Shown here one piece after another: positions 33,560 through 42,211 of a stretch of DNA of 64,000 bases. The notes below the pieces were generated by a model, which did not search any database, was not told where the DNA came from, and was given only the letters and a program-made list of their open reading frames with translations. The position numbers and the translations under genes were made by a program. Positions within the stretch are counted from its first letter, which is position 1. Each line of letters starts with the position of its first letter. The DNA is taken from contig NZ_SLXW01000010.1 of the NCBI RefSeq assembly GCF_004341085.1, forward strand, positions 19,385 through 83,384. The letters are read 5' to 3'. Source of the DNA: Sphingomonas sp. PP-CE-1G-424 (GTDB lineage Bacteria > Pseudomonadota > Alphaproteobacteria > Sphingomonadales > Sphingomonadaceae).

Positions 33560-35965
33560 CTATCGGGTAGCGTTGGCGGTCGGCATAGCGAAGGCGACGA
33601 GCCTGGTACCCTGGGTCGTCTTGAGCGTCGGCTTGCCCCCTGTAGCAATCACGACAAACTGGTGACCGCTCGGAGCGCGATAGGTCATTGGCGTCGCCTG
33701 TCCGCCGGCGGGCAACCTCGCCTTCCACAGCTCCTTGCCGCTCGACACGTCATAGGCGCGGATCGCCTGCTCGACCGAGGCGGCAATGAACGTCAGTCCG
33801 CCACGGGTCGTGATGCCGCCTCCCGAGAAGGGCACACCCATAGTGAAGGGGACGTGGCTGTGAATACCGAGCGGCCCTGTGTCAGCGCCGGTGCCGAACG
33901 GCTTTGACCAGATCACGCGACCGGTGGCCAAATCGACTGCCGACATGTTGCCCCAGGAGGGTGACGTACAGGGGACGCCGAGGAACGACTGGAATGGACC
34001 ATTGGCGGCGCCGTATGGCGTGTTTGCCATCGGGTTCTTGGTATTTGTCGGCCCATGTGTTGGCTCAAGTACGTTTCCGCGGCGGTTCGCCTCAGCGCGA
34101 GTGATGAGCTGCGACTTGGTCGGCAGGTTCATCCACGGCACGATCATGATGCCGCGCTCCGGGTCGACCGACACGCTGCCCCAATTAACACCGCCACCAT
34201 AGCCGGGCTGGACGATGGTTGGACGATCAAGTCCGATGGGCGTCAGCGGTCCCTCGTACCGCGCCTGTTTGAACTGGATGCGGCACAGCATCTGGTCGAT
34301 CGGCGTCAGCCCCCACATGTCGACCTCGCGAAGGTTGGCACCCCGGAACGACGGCATTCCGACCGAGAAGGGCTGGGTTAAAGACAGCCGATCGCCTGGC
34401 CCATTACCGCCTTGCGGAACCGTCACTTCGCGCACCGTCTTGATCGGTCGGCCCGTGGCGCGGTCGAGCACAAAGATCTCGCCGCGCTTCGTTGGCGCGA
34501 TTAGCGCAGGACGCATACCGCTGGCGCTCGGCACATCGACCAACGTGGGCTGCGACGGCATGTCATAGTCCCAGAGATCGTGGTGAGTGGCCTGAAAGCG
34601 CCAGCGGACGTTGCCGCTGTCGGCTTCGATCGCGATAATCGAGCTGCTATTGGCATCGTCGAACGACCGGCGCTGCTTGCCGTAGAGATCCGGCGTCGAA
34701 TTACCCATTGGGAGGTATATGAGGCCCAGCCGCTCGTCTGCGCTGAGCGGTGCCCAACTGTTGGGCGTGGATCGCGTGTAGGTATCGCCGACGGGTGGCT
34801 CGCCCTTGCGGTTTGGTTGCCCGACGTCGAACGCCCACGAGAGCTTGCCAGTGACGGCATCAAAGGCACGGATCACGCCCGATGGCGCGCCCCAGAACTG
34901 ATTGTCGAGGATGCCGCCTCCGACCACGAGCTTGCCGCGGACCAGCTGCGGCGCCGAGCTGACATAGTAGATGCCAAATGGCGCCGGGCTCATACCTCGC
35001 CGCAGATCGTAACGCCCCGCGGTGGCGAAGCCCGAGCAAAGCCGGCCGGTGCGGGCATCAAGCGCGACGAGATCAGGCACCTGACTGACAGCGTAGATGC
35101 GCTCGGCGCACGCGCCGGTCGCGCCGGGGACGCGGTAGTAGGTGACCCCGCGACACGGCTTGCCTGACGCGGAATCCGTCATCTGGAAGGACCAGCGCCG
35201 TTTCCCCGTCTCGGCATCGTAGGCGATCACGCCGTCATAGTTGTTACAGATGTAGAGGCTGTCGCCGATCATGATCGGCGTCACCTCGAGCCCACCGGTA
35301 TATGCCCCCTTCGGCTTGGGGCCGGTATCAGCCTCCCACGCGACCTTCAGGTTATGGACGTTGCCGGCATTGATCTGATCGAGCGGGCTGAAACGCGAGC
35401 CGCCTTGATCGTTGCCATAGGCTTGCCACTCGGCCGTCGCGGCCGTCGTCGCCTGAGCGAGCCGGGCGGGTGCTGCGACGGGACCGCCCGTCTGCCAGAT
35501 CGGATCAGCCGGCGTTCCTGGACCTGCTGCATTGAGCGCAATCCCGACCACGAGCGCCGCTACCAGCGCTGCACCGAACGCCGGCAAACCGCCGATACGG
35601 GCCGACACTGGCGCATGTCGAGGTGCACGACGCACACCGGGCAGAAGCAGTCCCAGCCCGAGTACAAATGGCGCTGTCAGACGAGGCACGAGTTGCCAGA
35701 CGTTGCCGCCCACCTCCCATACCGACCAGGCCAGAGTGACAGCCAGCAAAGCACCATAGACCCAGGCACCACGTCGATCACCGCGCCAAATCAACACGCC
35801 GCTTGCAAGTGCCATTGCCCCGGCAATGAGGTAATAAAACGATCCGCCCGCCGTCGTGAGAATGATGCCACCCACGAACAGAACTGCGCCGACGATCGCA
35901 AGCGCAACGGCATACATACCGGCGAGCCATCCGCCATTTGGTTTTATAAAGTCGGGAACTGACAT
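33560..35965 (-). CDS. gcd: Membrane-bound PQQ-dependent dehydrogenase (glucose/quinate/shikimate type)
   Basis: An 801-residue quinoprotein similar in length to E. coli Gcd. Five membrane helices fill about residues 15-145 (GMYAVALAIVGAVLF, FYYLIAGAMALASGVLI, VYGALLAVTLAWSVW and on), and an eight-bladed PQQ propeller faces the periplasm from about residue 185 (EWQAYGNDQGGSRFSPLDQI). Other marks are QATHHDLWDYDMPSQP, LEPTHGPTNTKNPMANTPYG and HQFVVIATGG. It oxidises a sugar or polyol and passes electrons to ubiquinone. Glucose, quinate or shikimate cannot be separated by eye. The ATG at 35965 is chosen over a longer frame. No pqq genes are in the window. It heads the gcd-cupin unit and lies 123 bases behind the isochorismatase-like gene. 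Confidence 0.9.
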   Translation of the reverse strand: MSVPDFIKPNGGWLAGMYAVALAIVGAVLFVGGIILTTAGGSFYYLIAGAMALASGVLIWRGDRRGAWVYGALLAVTLAWSVWEVGGNVWQLVPRLTAPFVLGLGLLLPGVRRAPRHAPVSARIGGLPAFGAALVAALVVGIALNAAGPGTPADPIWQTGGPVAAPARLAQATTAATAEWQAYGNDQGGSRFSPLDQINAGNVHNLKVAWEADTGPKPKGAYTGGLEVTPIMIGDSLYICNNYDGVIAYDAETGKRRWSFQMTDSASGKPCRGVTYYRVPGATGACAERIYAVSQVPDLVALDARTGRLCSGFATAGRYDLRRGMSPAPFGIYYVSSAPQLVRGKLVVGGGILDNQFWGAPSGVIRAFDAVTGKLSWAFDVGQPNRKGEPPVGDTYTRSTPNSWAPLSADERLGLIYLPMGNSTPDLYGKQRRSFDDANSSSIIAIEADSGNVRWRFQATHHDLWDYDMPSQPTLVDVPSASGMRPALIAPTKRGEIFVLDRATGRPIKTVREVTVPQGGNGPGDRLSLTQPFSVGMPSFRGANLREVDMWGLTPIDQMLCRIQFKQARYEGPLTPIGLDRPTIVQPGYGGGVNWGSVSVDPERGIMIVPWMNLPTKSQLITRAEANRRGNVLEPTHGPTNTKNPMANTPYGAANGPFQSFLGVPCTSPSWGNMSAVDLATGRVIWSKPFGTGADTGPLGIHSHVPFTMGVPFSGGGITTRGGLTFIAASVEQAIRAYDVSSGKELWKARLPAGGQATPMTYRAPSGHQFVVIATGGKPTLKTTQGTRLVAFAMPTANATR

Positions 35966-36088
35966 GGGTCGCCTCTCGCAGCTACTGGGCAGCCGTTCGG
36001 TGATAGTTGTAGAATGTAGATAACGATGCGCGCGGTACTTTCCGTCTTGAGCTTTGCTCAACGGCCACTCAACCTCACGTCATCACGT

Positions 36089-36844
36089 TCATTGGCCGAG
36101 GACTGGCTTCAGGGCCGCGAACACCTGTTTTCCGGGCGTTCCGACAAAATCGGGTACGAGCCTGGTTGCGAAGCTTAGCACCGACGTTGGCTTTGCCCCT
36201 GCCATCTCCATCTCACGGAACGCTGCGTTCTCCGTTCGCTCGAACTGGCTGCCGATCGTGTCCGTCACGAAGTAGACCTTGTGACCGGCAGCTACGGCGT
36301 CGAGCGCTGTCTGCAGGACGACAACCTCGGCTGCGAACCCGGCGATAACGAGGATGGGGCGACGCTGTCCGGTGATCGCCGCGACGGTTGCCCGATCGTG
36401 AAACGGTGCGACGGGTATGCGCAGAAGTGTGTTCGCTGGTCGTGCATAGGGCTTGAGCGCCGGGAGCAAATGCGGAGGCGACGTTCCCTCCATGACCACG
36501 CTGAACAGCATGGGCAGGGAGAGGATCGTGCCGACCTCTGCCAGCACGGCCGCAGCGCGTTCCAGACGATCGGGCGGCTGTGTCTTTGACCCCGCGACGA
36601 GCGGCCCTTGAAGATCCGCGAACAGTATCTGCACGAGGGCGGAATCAATTCGTGATCCCGCCGTTGCGTGATGGTCCGCCTCACGACCATTCGCAGCCGA
36701 CGGCATTCCTGTCGCGACCCCGGCCGCAACTCCCAGTCCCATCAGTCCGCGACGGCTTAACGACGCGAACGGGGACTGTTCGCCTCGATGGTCGCGGCCC
36801 ACGTTCGGTTGCATCCCCGACGGCATGTCTGACGAGACCGTCAT
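36089..36844 (-). CDS. Tat-exported isochorismatase-fold protein lacking the catalytic cysteine
   Basis: A 251-residue protein with a twin-arginine signal (SLSRRGLMGLGVAAGVATG) and an isochorismatase/nicotinamidase fold. The first strand with the catalytic aspartate is VQILFADLQGPLVAG. The place where the family has the nucleophilic cysteine (usual T-x-V-C-V-L-x-T-A) reads GFAAEVVVLQTALDAVAAG, with valine instead of cysteine. The rest, KVYFVTDTIGSQ, follows the family. So hydrolysis by the usual D-K-C triad is unlikely; a binding or altered role is possible. Its ATG overlaps the paoC stop (TGATG), so it is translated with paoABC. A broken copy follows the second paoC. Confidence 0.85.
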   Translation of the reverse strand: MTVSSDMPSGMQPNVGRDHRGEQSPFASLSRRGLMGLGVAAGVATGMPSAANGREADHHATAGSRIDSALVQILFADLQGPLVAGSKTQPPDRLERAAAVLAEVGTILSLPMLFSVVMEGTSPPHLLPALKPYARPANTLLRIPVAPFHDRATVAAITGQRRPILVIAGFAAEVVVLQTALDAVAAGHKVYFVTDTIGSQFERTENAAFREMEMAGAKPTSVLSFATRLVPDFVGTPGKQVFAALKPVLGQ

Positions 36845-39060
36845 CACGTCAGTCCTGGCAATGCGTCGAGATGCTTGTCGAGCGTGATCGGGTATTCGCG
36901 TACACGGACGCCGGTGGCGTTGTAGATCGCGTTCGCAACAGCTGCGCCGACCCCGCAGATGCCAAGTTCTCCGACGCCCTTCGCTTTCATTGGCGATGAG
37001 ATCGGATCGACTTCGTCCAGGAACACAACCTCCTGGTGCGGGATGTCGGCGTGGACCGGCACTTCGTACGTCGCCAGATCGTGGTTGACGAAGAAGCCGA
37101 AGCGCTTGTCGACCGCCAGCTCCTCCATCAGTGCGGCACCTGCGCCCATTGTCATGCCTCCGATGACCTGGCTGCGTGCGGACTTCGGGTTGAGGATGCG
37201 CCCGGCCGCGCAGACTGCGAGCATCCGGCGGATACGCGTCTGGCCGGTGAACGAGTCCACCGCGACCTCGACAAAGTGACCGGCAAAGGTCGATTGCTGG
37301 TACTTCTTGGCGAGGTCGCCATACTCGATGAAGTCCTCGGCGGTCAGCGGACCGTTGCGGGCTGCGTCGGCGATCTTGGCACTGCGGCCTCCTGCACGGA
37401 CTTCCCCGTCCGTGAACTGAAGGTCGCTGGTCATGCCGAGCCGCTGCCCCACCTGCTCGCGCAACTTGATGCAGGCCGCATAGACGCCCGCAGTCGAGTT
37501 GTTCGCACCCCACTGGCCACCCGAGCCTGCTGCGGCTGGGAAATCGGAGTCGCCGAGCTGCACCACGACCTTGTCGAGCGCGACGCCCATCATCTCGGCC
37601 GCGGTCTGCGCGATGATCGTATAGCTACCGGTGCCGATGTCGGTCATGTCGGTTTCGACCGTTACGATGCCCTTGCCATCGAGGCGAACCCGCGCGGCTG
37701 ACTTGGTCAGCTGGTTGTTACGGAATGCCGCGGCCATTCCCATGCCGATCAGGTAGCGCCCCTCGCGCACTGATGCGGGCTTCGCGTTGCGTCGGTTCCA
37801 CCCGAACCGGTCAGCGCCTTCGCGCAAGCACTTGATCAGCTGCCGCTGAGAGAACGGCCGCTGCGGCTTCTCAGGATCGACCTGCGTGTCGTTGACGATG
37901 CGGAACTCAACCGGGTCCATGCCCAGCTTCTCCGCCATCTCGTCCATGGCCATCTCAAGCGCCATCAACCCCGGTGCCTCGCCCGGTGCACGCATGGCGT
38001 TGCCTTCGGGCAGATCCATGACCGCGAGCTTCATCAGCGTCATGCGGTTGGCACCGGCGTAGAGCAGCTTGGTCTGCGCGACGGCAGTCTCGGGCTTCCC
38101 CTCGGGCAGGTTGCCAGATGTGCTCTCGTGCGCGATCGCGGTGATCTTACCGTCGCGGGTGGCACCCAGCCGGATGCGCTGGATGGTGGCAGGACGGTGC
38201 GTCGTATTATTGGCGATCAACGGCCGCTGCATTGCCACCTTTACCGGGCGACCTGCCGCCCGCGCGCCCAGTGCGGCAAGCGGCACGTCGGCGCGAATGG
38301 CCAGCTTTCCGCCAAACCCGCCACCGATATAGGGCGAGTCCACACGGACGTTCTCAGGGCTGAGGCTTAGCGTCTTGGCGACGTCGCGCTTCGCCCAAGC
38401 AATCATCTGGTTGGACGTCCACACCGTCAGCTTGGGGCCATCCCAAGCGGCGATCGTCGCGAACGGTTCCATCATGGAATGGCTATGCCCTGGCGTCGTG
38501 TACTGCTGGTCGAGCTTCACCGGCGCCGAGGCGAAGGCACCCTCGAAGTCTCCTACGCGATCGATCGGTGGCGCGCCGCTGCCTTCACCGCTGCCGCCAC
38601 CCTCCAGCGGGGCGGTCGGTGCAAGCGCCTCAAGATCGTATTTGCCATTACCTCGTGCATAATTGACGCGGATCAGGTTCGCGGCAGCGCGTGCCTGCTC
38701 GAACGTCTCCGCAACGACTATGGCGATCGCCTGATGGTAGTGCTGGATCTCGGCCCCACCAAACAGACTGGCAGTGTTTTGCTGCCCGAGCGGCAGGGGT
38801 TTGTGGTCCAGGGTCGAGACGATCGCCAGCACGCCAGGCGCGGCTTTGGCATCGGCGATATTCATCGACCTGATGCGGCCTTTGGCGATCGCCGATCCGA
38901 CGACGTAACCATAGGCCTGGTTCGGAGCGACGTCGTGCCGCTCATAGGCGTAAGGCGCGGTACCGGTGGTCTTGAACTTGCCGTCGATACGATCGGTCGG
39001 CTTGCCGACGACTTTCAACTGATCAATCGGATTGGTGCCCGCAGGCGTCTCGAACTTCAT
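36844..39060 (-). CDS. paoC: Periplasmic aldehyde oxidoreductase, molybdenum subunit (copy 1)
   Basis: A 738-residue large subunit of the xanthine oxidase family, closest to E. coli PaoC (YagR). It holds the molybdenum cytosine dinucleotide site and oxidises aldehydes to acids. Alignable parts are NPIDQLKVVGKPTDRIDG at the start, SPYIGGGFGGKLAIRADVPL, LPEGNAMRAPGEAPGLMALE (with the conserved arginine), SAGSGG-equivalent SGGQWGANNSTAGVY, and AKGVGELGICG with the catalytic glutamate near the end. The start overlaps paoB by 4 bases. PaoC-type proteins ride to the periplasm on the Tat signal of PaoA. No PaoD chaperone gene is nearby. Confidence 0.95.
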   Translation of the reverse strand: MKFETPAGTNPIDQLKVVGKPTDRIDGKFKTTGTAPYAYERHDVAPNQAYGYVVGSAIAKGRIRSMNIADAKAAPGVLAIVSTLDHKPLPLGQQNTASLFGGAEIQHYHQAIAIVVAETFEQARAAANLIRVNYARGNGKYDLEALAPTAPLEGGGSGEGSGAPPIDRVGDFEGAFASAPVKLDQQYTTPGHSHSMMEPFATIAAWDGPKLTVWTSNQMIAWAKRDVAKTLSLSPENVRVDSPYIGGGFGGKLAIRADVPLAALGARAAGRPVKVAMQRPLIANNTTHRPATIQRIRLGATRDGKITAIAHESTSGNLPEGKPETAVAQTKLLYAGANRMTLMKLAVMDLPEGNAMRAPGEAPGLMALEMAMDEMAEKLGMDPVEFRIVNDTQVDPEKPQRPFSQRQLIKCLREGADRFGWNRRNAKPASVREGRYLIGMGMAAAFRNNQLTKSAARVRLDGKGIVTVETDMTDIGTGSYTIIAQTAAEMMGVALDKVVVQLGDSDFPAAAGSGGQWGANNSTAGVYAACIKLREQVGQRLGMTSDLQFTDGEVRAGGRSAKIADAARNGPLTAEDFIEYGDLAKKYQQSTFAGHFVEVAVDSFTGQTRIRRMLAVCAAGRILNPKSARSQVIGGMTMGAGAALMEELAVDKRFGFFVNHDLATYEVPVHADIPHQEVVFLDEVDPISSPMKAKGVGELGICGVGAAVANAIYNATGVRVREYPITLDKHLDALPGLT

Positions 39061-40022
39061 GCTGCCACCTTCTTCATGCCTGCGTCATGCATCACCGCCG
39101 CAAGCGTCCGCTCGACCAGTGCCACCTTGAACGCGTTGTCCTCCGTAGGCTTGGCACCTGCCATCAGGCGCGACGCCACAGCGCGCGCACCCTGCGGCAT
39201 CGCCGTTTCCGCCGCCTCGACCCGCCACGGCTTGTGGGCGACACCGCCTACCGCCACCCGGCCGGTGCCGTCGGGCTGGATCACCGCGGCGACAGATACG
39301 AGCGCGTACGCGTAGGACGCACGGTCCCGGACCTTGTTGTAGAAGTGCTGACCGCCGAGCGGCTTGGGCAGCGTGACAGCCGTAATCAGCTCGCCGCGTT
39401 GCAGAGTATTGTCGAACTGGGGCGTGCTCCCGGGCAGCCGGTGGAAGTCGGCCATCGGAATTGCGCGGGTTGTCCCTTGCGGGTTCACCGTCTCTACCGT
39501 TGCATCGAGCACCCGGAGCGCAACCGCCATGTCGCCGGGGAAGGTGGCGATGCAGGCATCAGACGAACCGATAACGGCCAGCTGGCGGGAATATCCGCCG
39601 ATCGCAGCACATCCTGACCCCGGCTTGCGCTTGTTGCATGGCTGGTTGGGGTCGTAAAAATACGGGCACCGGGTACGCTGCAGGATGTTGCCCGCGGTCG
39701 ACGCCTTGTTTCGCAACTGCCCGCTGGCACCTGCGACGATCGCCTTGGTCAGTACCGCATAATCACGACGGACCCGGTCATCGGACGCCAGCGCGGTGTT
39801 GGTGACGTTCGCGCCGATCCGCAGTCCGCCATCGCGCGTCGCCTCGATCCGATCGAGCTTCAAATCCTGGACATCGACGAGATGCGTCGGCGTCTCGATC
39901 TCCAGCTTCATCAGATCAAGCAGGTTGGTCCCGCCCGCGATGAACTTTGCGCCTGGACGGTTGGCGACAAGCGCGGCCGCCTCGGCCGGAGTCTTTGCGC
40001 GCTCATAGGTGAAGGGCTTCAT
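39057..40022 (-). CDS. paoB: Periplasmic aldehyde oxidoreductase, FAD subunit (copy 1)
   Basis: A 321-residue FAD-binding subunit matching PaoB (YagS). The FAD motif is AKFIAGGTNLLDLMK and the second is GASGQLRNKASTAGNI. The insertion with cysteines at RCPYFYDPNQPCNKRKPGSG then CAAIGG, plus a further cysteine (SSDACIATF), matches the extra [4Fe-4S] cluster known in PaoB and absent from most xanthine dehydrogenase FAD subunits. It overlaps both paoA and paoC by 4 bases (ATGA), so the three genes are tightly coupled. Confidence 0.95.
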   Translation of the reverse strand: MKPFTYERAKTPAEAAALVANRPGAKFIAGGTNLLDLMKLEIETPTHLVDVQDLKLDRIEATRDGGLRIGANVTNTALASDDRVRRDYAVLTKAIVAGASGQLRNKASTAGNILQRTRCPYFYDPNQPCNKRKPGSGCAAIGGYSRQLAVIGSSDACIATFPGDMAVALRVLDATVETVNPQGTTRAIPMADFHRLPGSTPQFDNTLQRGELITAVTLPKPLGGQHFYNKVRDRASYAYALVSVAAVIQPDGTGRVAVGGVAHKPWRVEAAETAMPQGARAVASRLMAGAKPTEDNAFKVALVERTLAAVMHDAGMKKVAA

Positions 40023-40654
40023 GCGTTCGCTCCCGCGACTTCGGTCATCGCTTCGAGGATGTTGGAGTAGGCACCACAGCGGCAGATGTTGCCGCTCATC
40101 CGCTCGCGCATCTCGTCGTTGGTGGCCTGCGGTTTTGCAGTGACGTCCGCCATCGCGTGGCTTGGGATACCAGCCTTGATCTCACCCAGGACCGCCACGG
40201 CCGAGCAAATTTGCCCGGGGGTGCAGTAGCCGCACTGATAGCCGTCGTGCTTGACGAACGCCGCCTGCATCGGATGCAGCTTGTCCGGCGTGCCGAGCCC
40301 TTCGATCGTGGTGATCTCGTCGCCTTCGTGCATTACGGCAAGGCTAAGGCACGAATTGATGCGCGTGCCCCCGACCATGACGGTGCAAGCACCGCACTGA
40401 CCATGGTCACAGCCCTTCTTGGAGCCGGTCAGTTGCAGGTGCTCGCGGAGCGCATCGAGCAATGTCGTCCGGGTGTCGATCTCCAGCGAACGGCGCTGGC
40501 CATTCACTTTCATGATGACCTTCATCATTGCCGGCTTCGGCTGAACCGGAGCGGTCTGTGCGTCCGCTGCGGACACAGTCGTCAACGCCGCAGCCGCGGC
40601 GCTTCCCACCAGCACTCCCCGCCGGGAGATCTCCATGTCCTTCGAGCTGCTCAT
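40019..40654 (-). CDS. paoA: Periplasmic aldehyde oxidoreductase, [2Fe-2S] subunit (copy 1)
   Basis: A 211-residue iron-sulphur subunit matching PaoA (YagT). The twin-arginine signal is EISRRGVLVGSAAAAALTTV, which exports the whole assembled complex. The plant-ferredoxin cluster is in CDHGQCGACTV with a further cysteine in INSCLSLA. The second cluster is bound by CGYCTPGQICSA and NICRCGAYSNI. It is 37 bases downstream of a Bcr/CflA-type transporter gene on the same strand, so an MFS-paoABC-isochorismatase operon is likely. Confidence 0.95.
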   Translation of the reverse strand: MSSSKDMEISRRGVLVGSAAAAALTTVSAADAQTAPVQPKPAMMKVIMKVNGQRRSLEIDTRTTLLDALREHLQLTGSKKGCDHGQCGACTVMVGGTRINSCLSLAVMHEGDEITTIEGLGTPDKLHPMQAAFVKHDGYQCGYCTPGQICSAVAVLGEIKAGIPSHAMADVTAKPQATNDEMRERMSGNICRCGAYSNILEAMTEVAGANA

Positions 40655-40691
40655 ATCCCTGTCCTTCCCGGTTCGCGCATCGTGACCGTCA

Positions 40692-41921
40692 CTAACATTG
40701 CTGAATTATCGCCGCGGTCGAACGCGTTTTACGGCTAACGAATTGGGCAGCTATGACGCTACAAACCCCCGTGACGGCGATAACCGCGCCCATCGATCGG
40801 GGTGTCCCGTCAGCAAACCAGCCGACCAGCGCCGACCCAAAGATGCCGCTGCCGAACTGGATCGAGCCGACCAGCGCCGATGTCGCACCAGCACGGTCCG
40901 GCTGTGCGTCCATCGCTCCGGCAACGGCATTGGCGATAAACAGCCCGTTTGCCGACAGGAACACGAACAACGGCACGACCAGACCCGGCAGTCCGCCGAC
41001 GCCAGTCCACGCCGCAGCACCCGACCACAGCCCCGATACAGCGACGAGCGTAGCGCCCCAACGGAACATCCGCTCGCTTCCGAGCTGCACGACATAACGC
41101 CGGTTGATAAGGTTGAGCGCCATCTGCCCGATGATGCCCAGCCCGAGCAGCAGGCCGTAAGCGTCGGCAGGAACCTTGTAGTATGTAATGTAGGCAAAGG
41201 GCGTACCAGCGAGATACGCATAGAGGCCGGCATAGTAGAAGCCACTGGCAAATGCATAAGCCATGATGGTCTGGTTCCGGAGCAGTACGCCATAGCAGGC
41301 CAGCGCTGCCTGTATCGGCGTAGTCGATCGCCGGTCGGCAGGTAGCGACTCCGGAAGTCGCCACACCGCTGCAATCATGACGGCACCGATGACGGCGAGC
41401 ATCCAGAACAGCGTGCGCCAGCTGCCGACGTGAAGAACCTGGGCACCGACCAGTGGACCAAGTAGCGGTGCAATCCCCATCACCAGCATCAGGGTGGAGA
41501 GGAGCTGCGCAGCGCGGTCGCGACCGTAGAGATCCCGCGCCATCGCGCGTGCGATCACTGGCCCGGCGCAGGCACCTGCGGCCTGGATTACCCTCCAGCC
41601 AATCAGATGCCAGAGCGTCGTCGCTGCGGCACAGCCGATCGACCCGATGATGAAAAGGACAATGCCTGCCAGCATGGGCAAGCGGCGACCGTACCGGTCG
41701 CTGATCGGCCCCCAGAGGAGCTGCCCAATGCTGAACCCGACGAGAAACCCTGACAGGGTCCATTCCACGTTTGCGGAGCTTTCCGCGAACGCTTGCTTCA
41801 ATGTCGGGAGAGCCGGCAGGTAAATGTCGGTGGAGATAGACGCAAAGGCCATCATGGCGCTGAGCACCACCACGACCTTCATCGGTGCGGCGTCGCGGGA
41901 TATGGTGGCTGCCTGCGGCAT
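40692..41921 (-). CDS. Bcr/CflA-type multidrug MFS transporter
   Basis: A 409-residue 12-helix drug:proton antiporter of the Bcr/CflA group. Marks are the first-helix ASISTDIYLPALPTLKQAF with the acidic residue of the family (STDIYLPALP), the loop GPISDRYGRRLPMLAG (motif A), and motif C-like MLVMGIAPLLGPLVGA. The ATG at 41921 is preferred; a TTG at 41936 is in frame. It is divergent from a LysR gene and lies 37 bases before paoA, so it may export aldehyde-type toxicants or acids made by PaoABC. Substrate inferred only. Confidence 0.9.
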   Translation of the reverse strand: MPQAATISRDAAPMKVVVVLSAMMAFASISTDIYLPALPTLKQAFAESSANVEWTLSGFLVGFSIGQLLWGPISDRYGRRLPMLAGIVLFIIGSIGCAAATTLWHLIGWRVIQAAGACAGPVIARAMARDLYGRDRAAQLLSTLMLVMGIAPLLGPLVGAQVLHVGSWRTLFWMLAVIGAVMIAAVWRLPESLPADRRSTTPIQAALACYGVLLRNQTIMAYAFASGFYYAGLYAYLAGTPFAYITYYKVPADAYGLLLGLGIIGQMALNLINRRYVVQLGSERMFRWGATLVAVSGLWSGAAAWTGVGGLPGLVVPLFVFLSANGLFIANAVAGAMDAQPDRAGATSALVGSIQFGSGIFGSALVGWFADGTPRSMGAVIAVTGVCSVIAAQFVSRKTRSTAAIIQQC

Positions 41922-42177
41922 AGTCTCTCTATTCAACGATCTGAGGATAATGCTCTCGCCGGTTTCAGCGCCAAAGAGGCTGCACCGCCTGCAGCGACGC
42001 AGTCTCTCTACGCCACCGGGTAAGGCCAGGCTGACGGCAGGGGGAAGCGATCGCCAGCCAGCTGTTCGCCCCTCGCCCAGGCTTGCGACACCTCATGAAT
42101 GCTACCCTTGTTTTCGCCCGGCGGTTTCCCGCCGCTGCTCGACATGTGGCCTTTGCGCTTGCCTGCGATTAGAGGCG

Positions 42178-42205
42178 GCAATCGGGATACCCTTATAAGG
42201 ATTGC
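42178..42205. promoter_or_regulatory. Nested palindromes before lysR, candidate operator
   Basis: GCAATC (42178-42183) is mirrored by GATTGC (42200-42205), and inside the pair lies the perfect palindrome CCTTATAAGG (42191-42200). The block ends 6 bases before the LysR start codon, and its AAGGA probably also serves as the ribosome site. A protein bound here would block translation or transcription of lysR and could act on the divergent transporter-pao operon. Confidence 0.45.
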
Positions 42206-42211
42206 TTCTTA

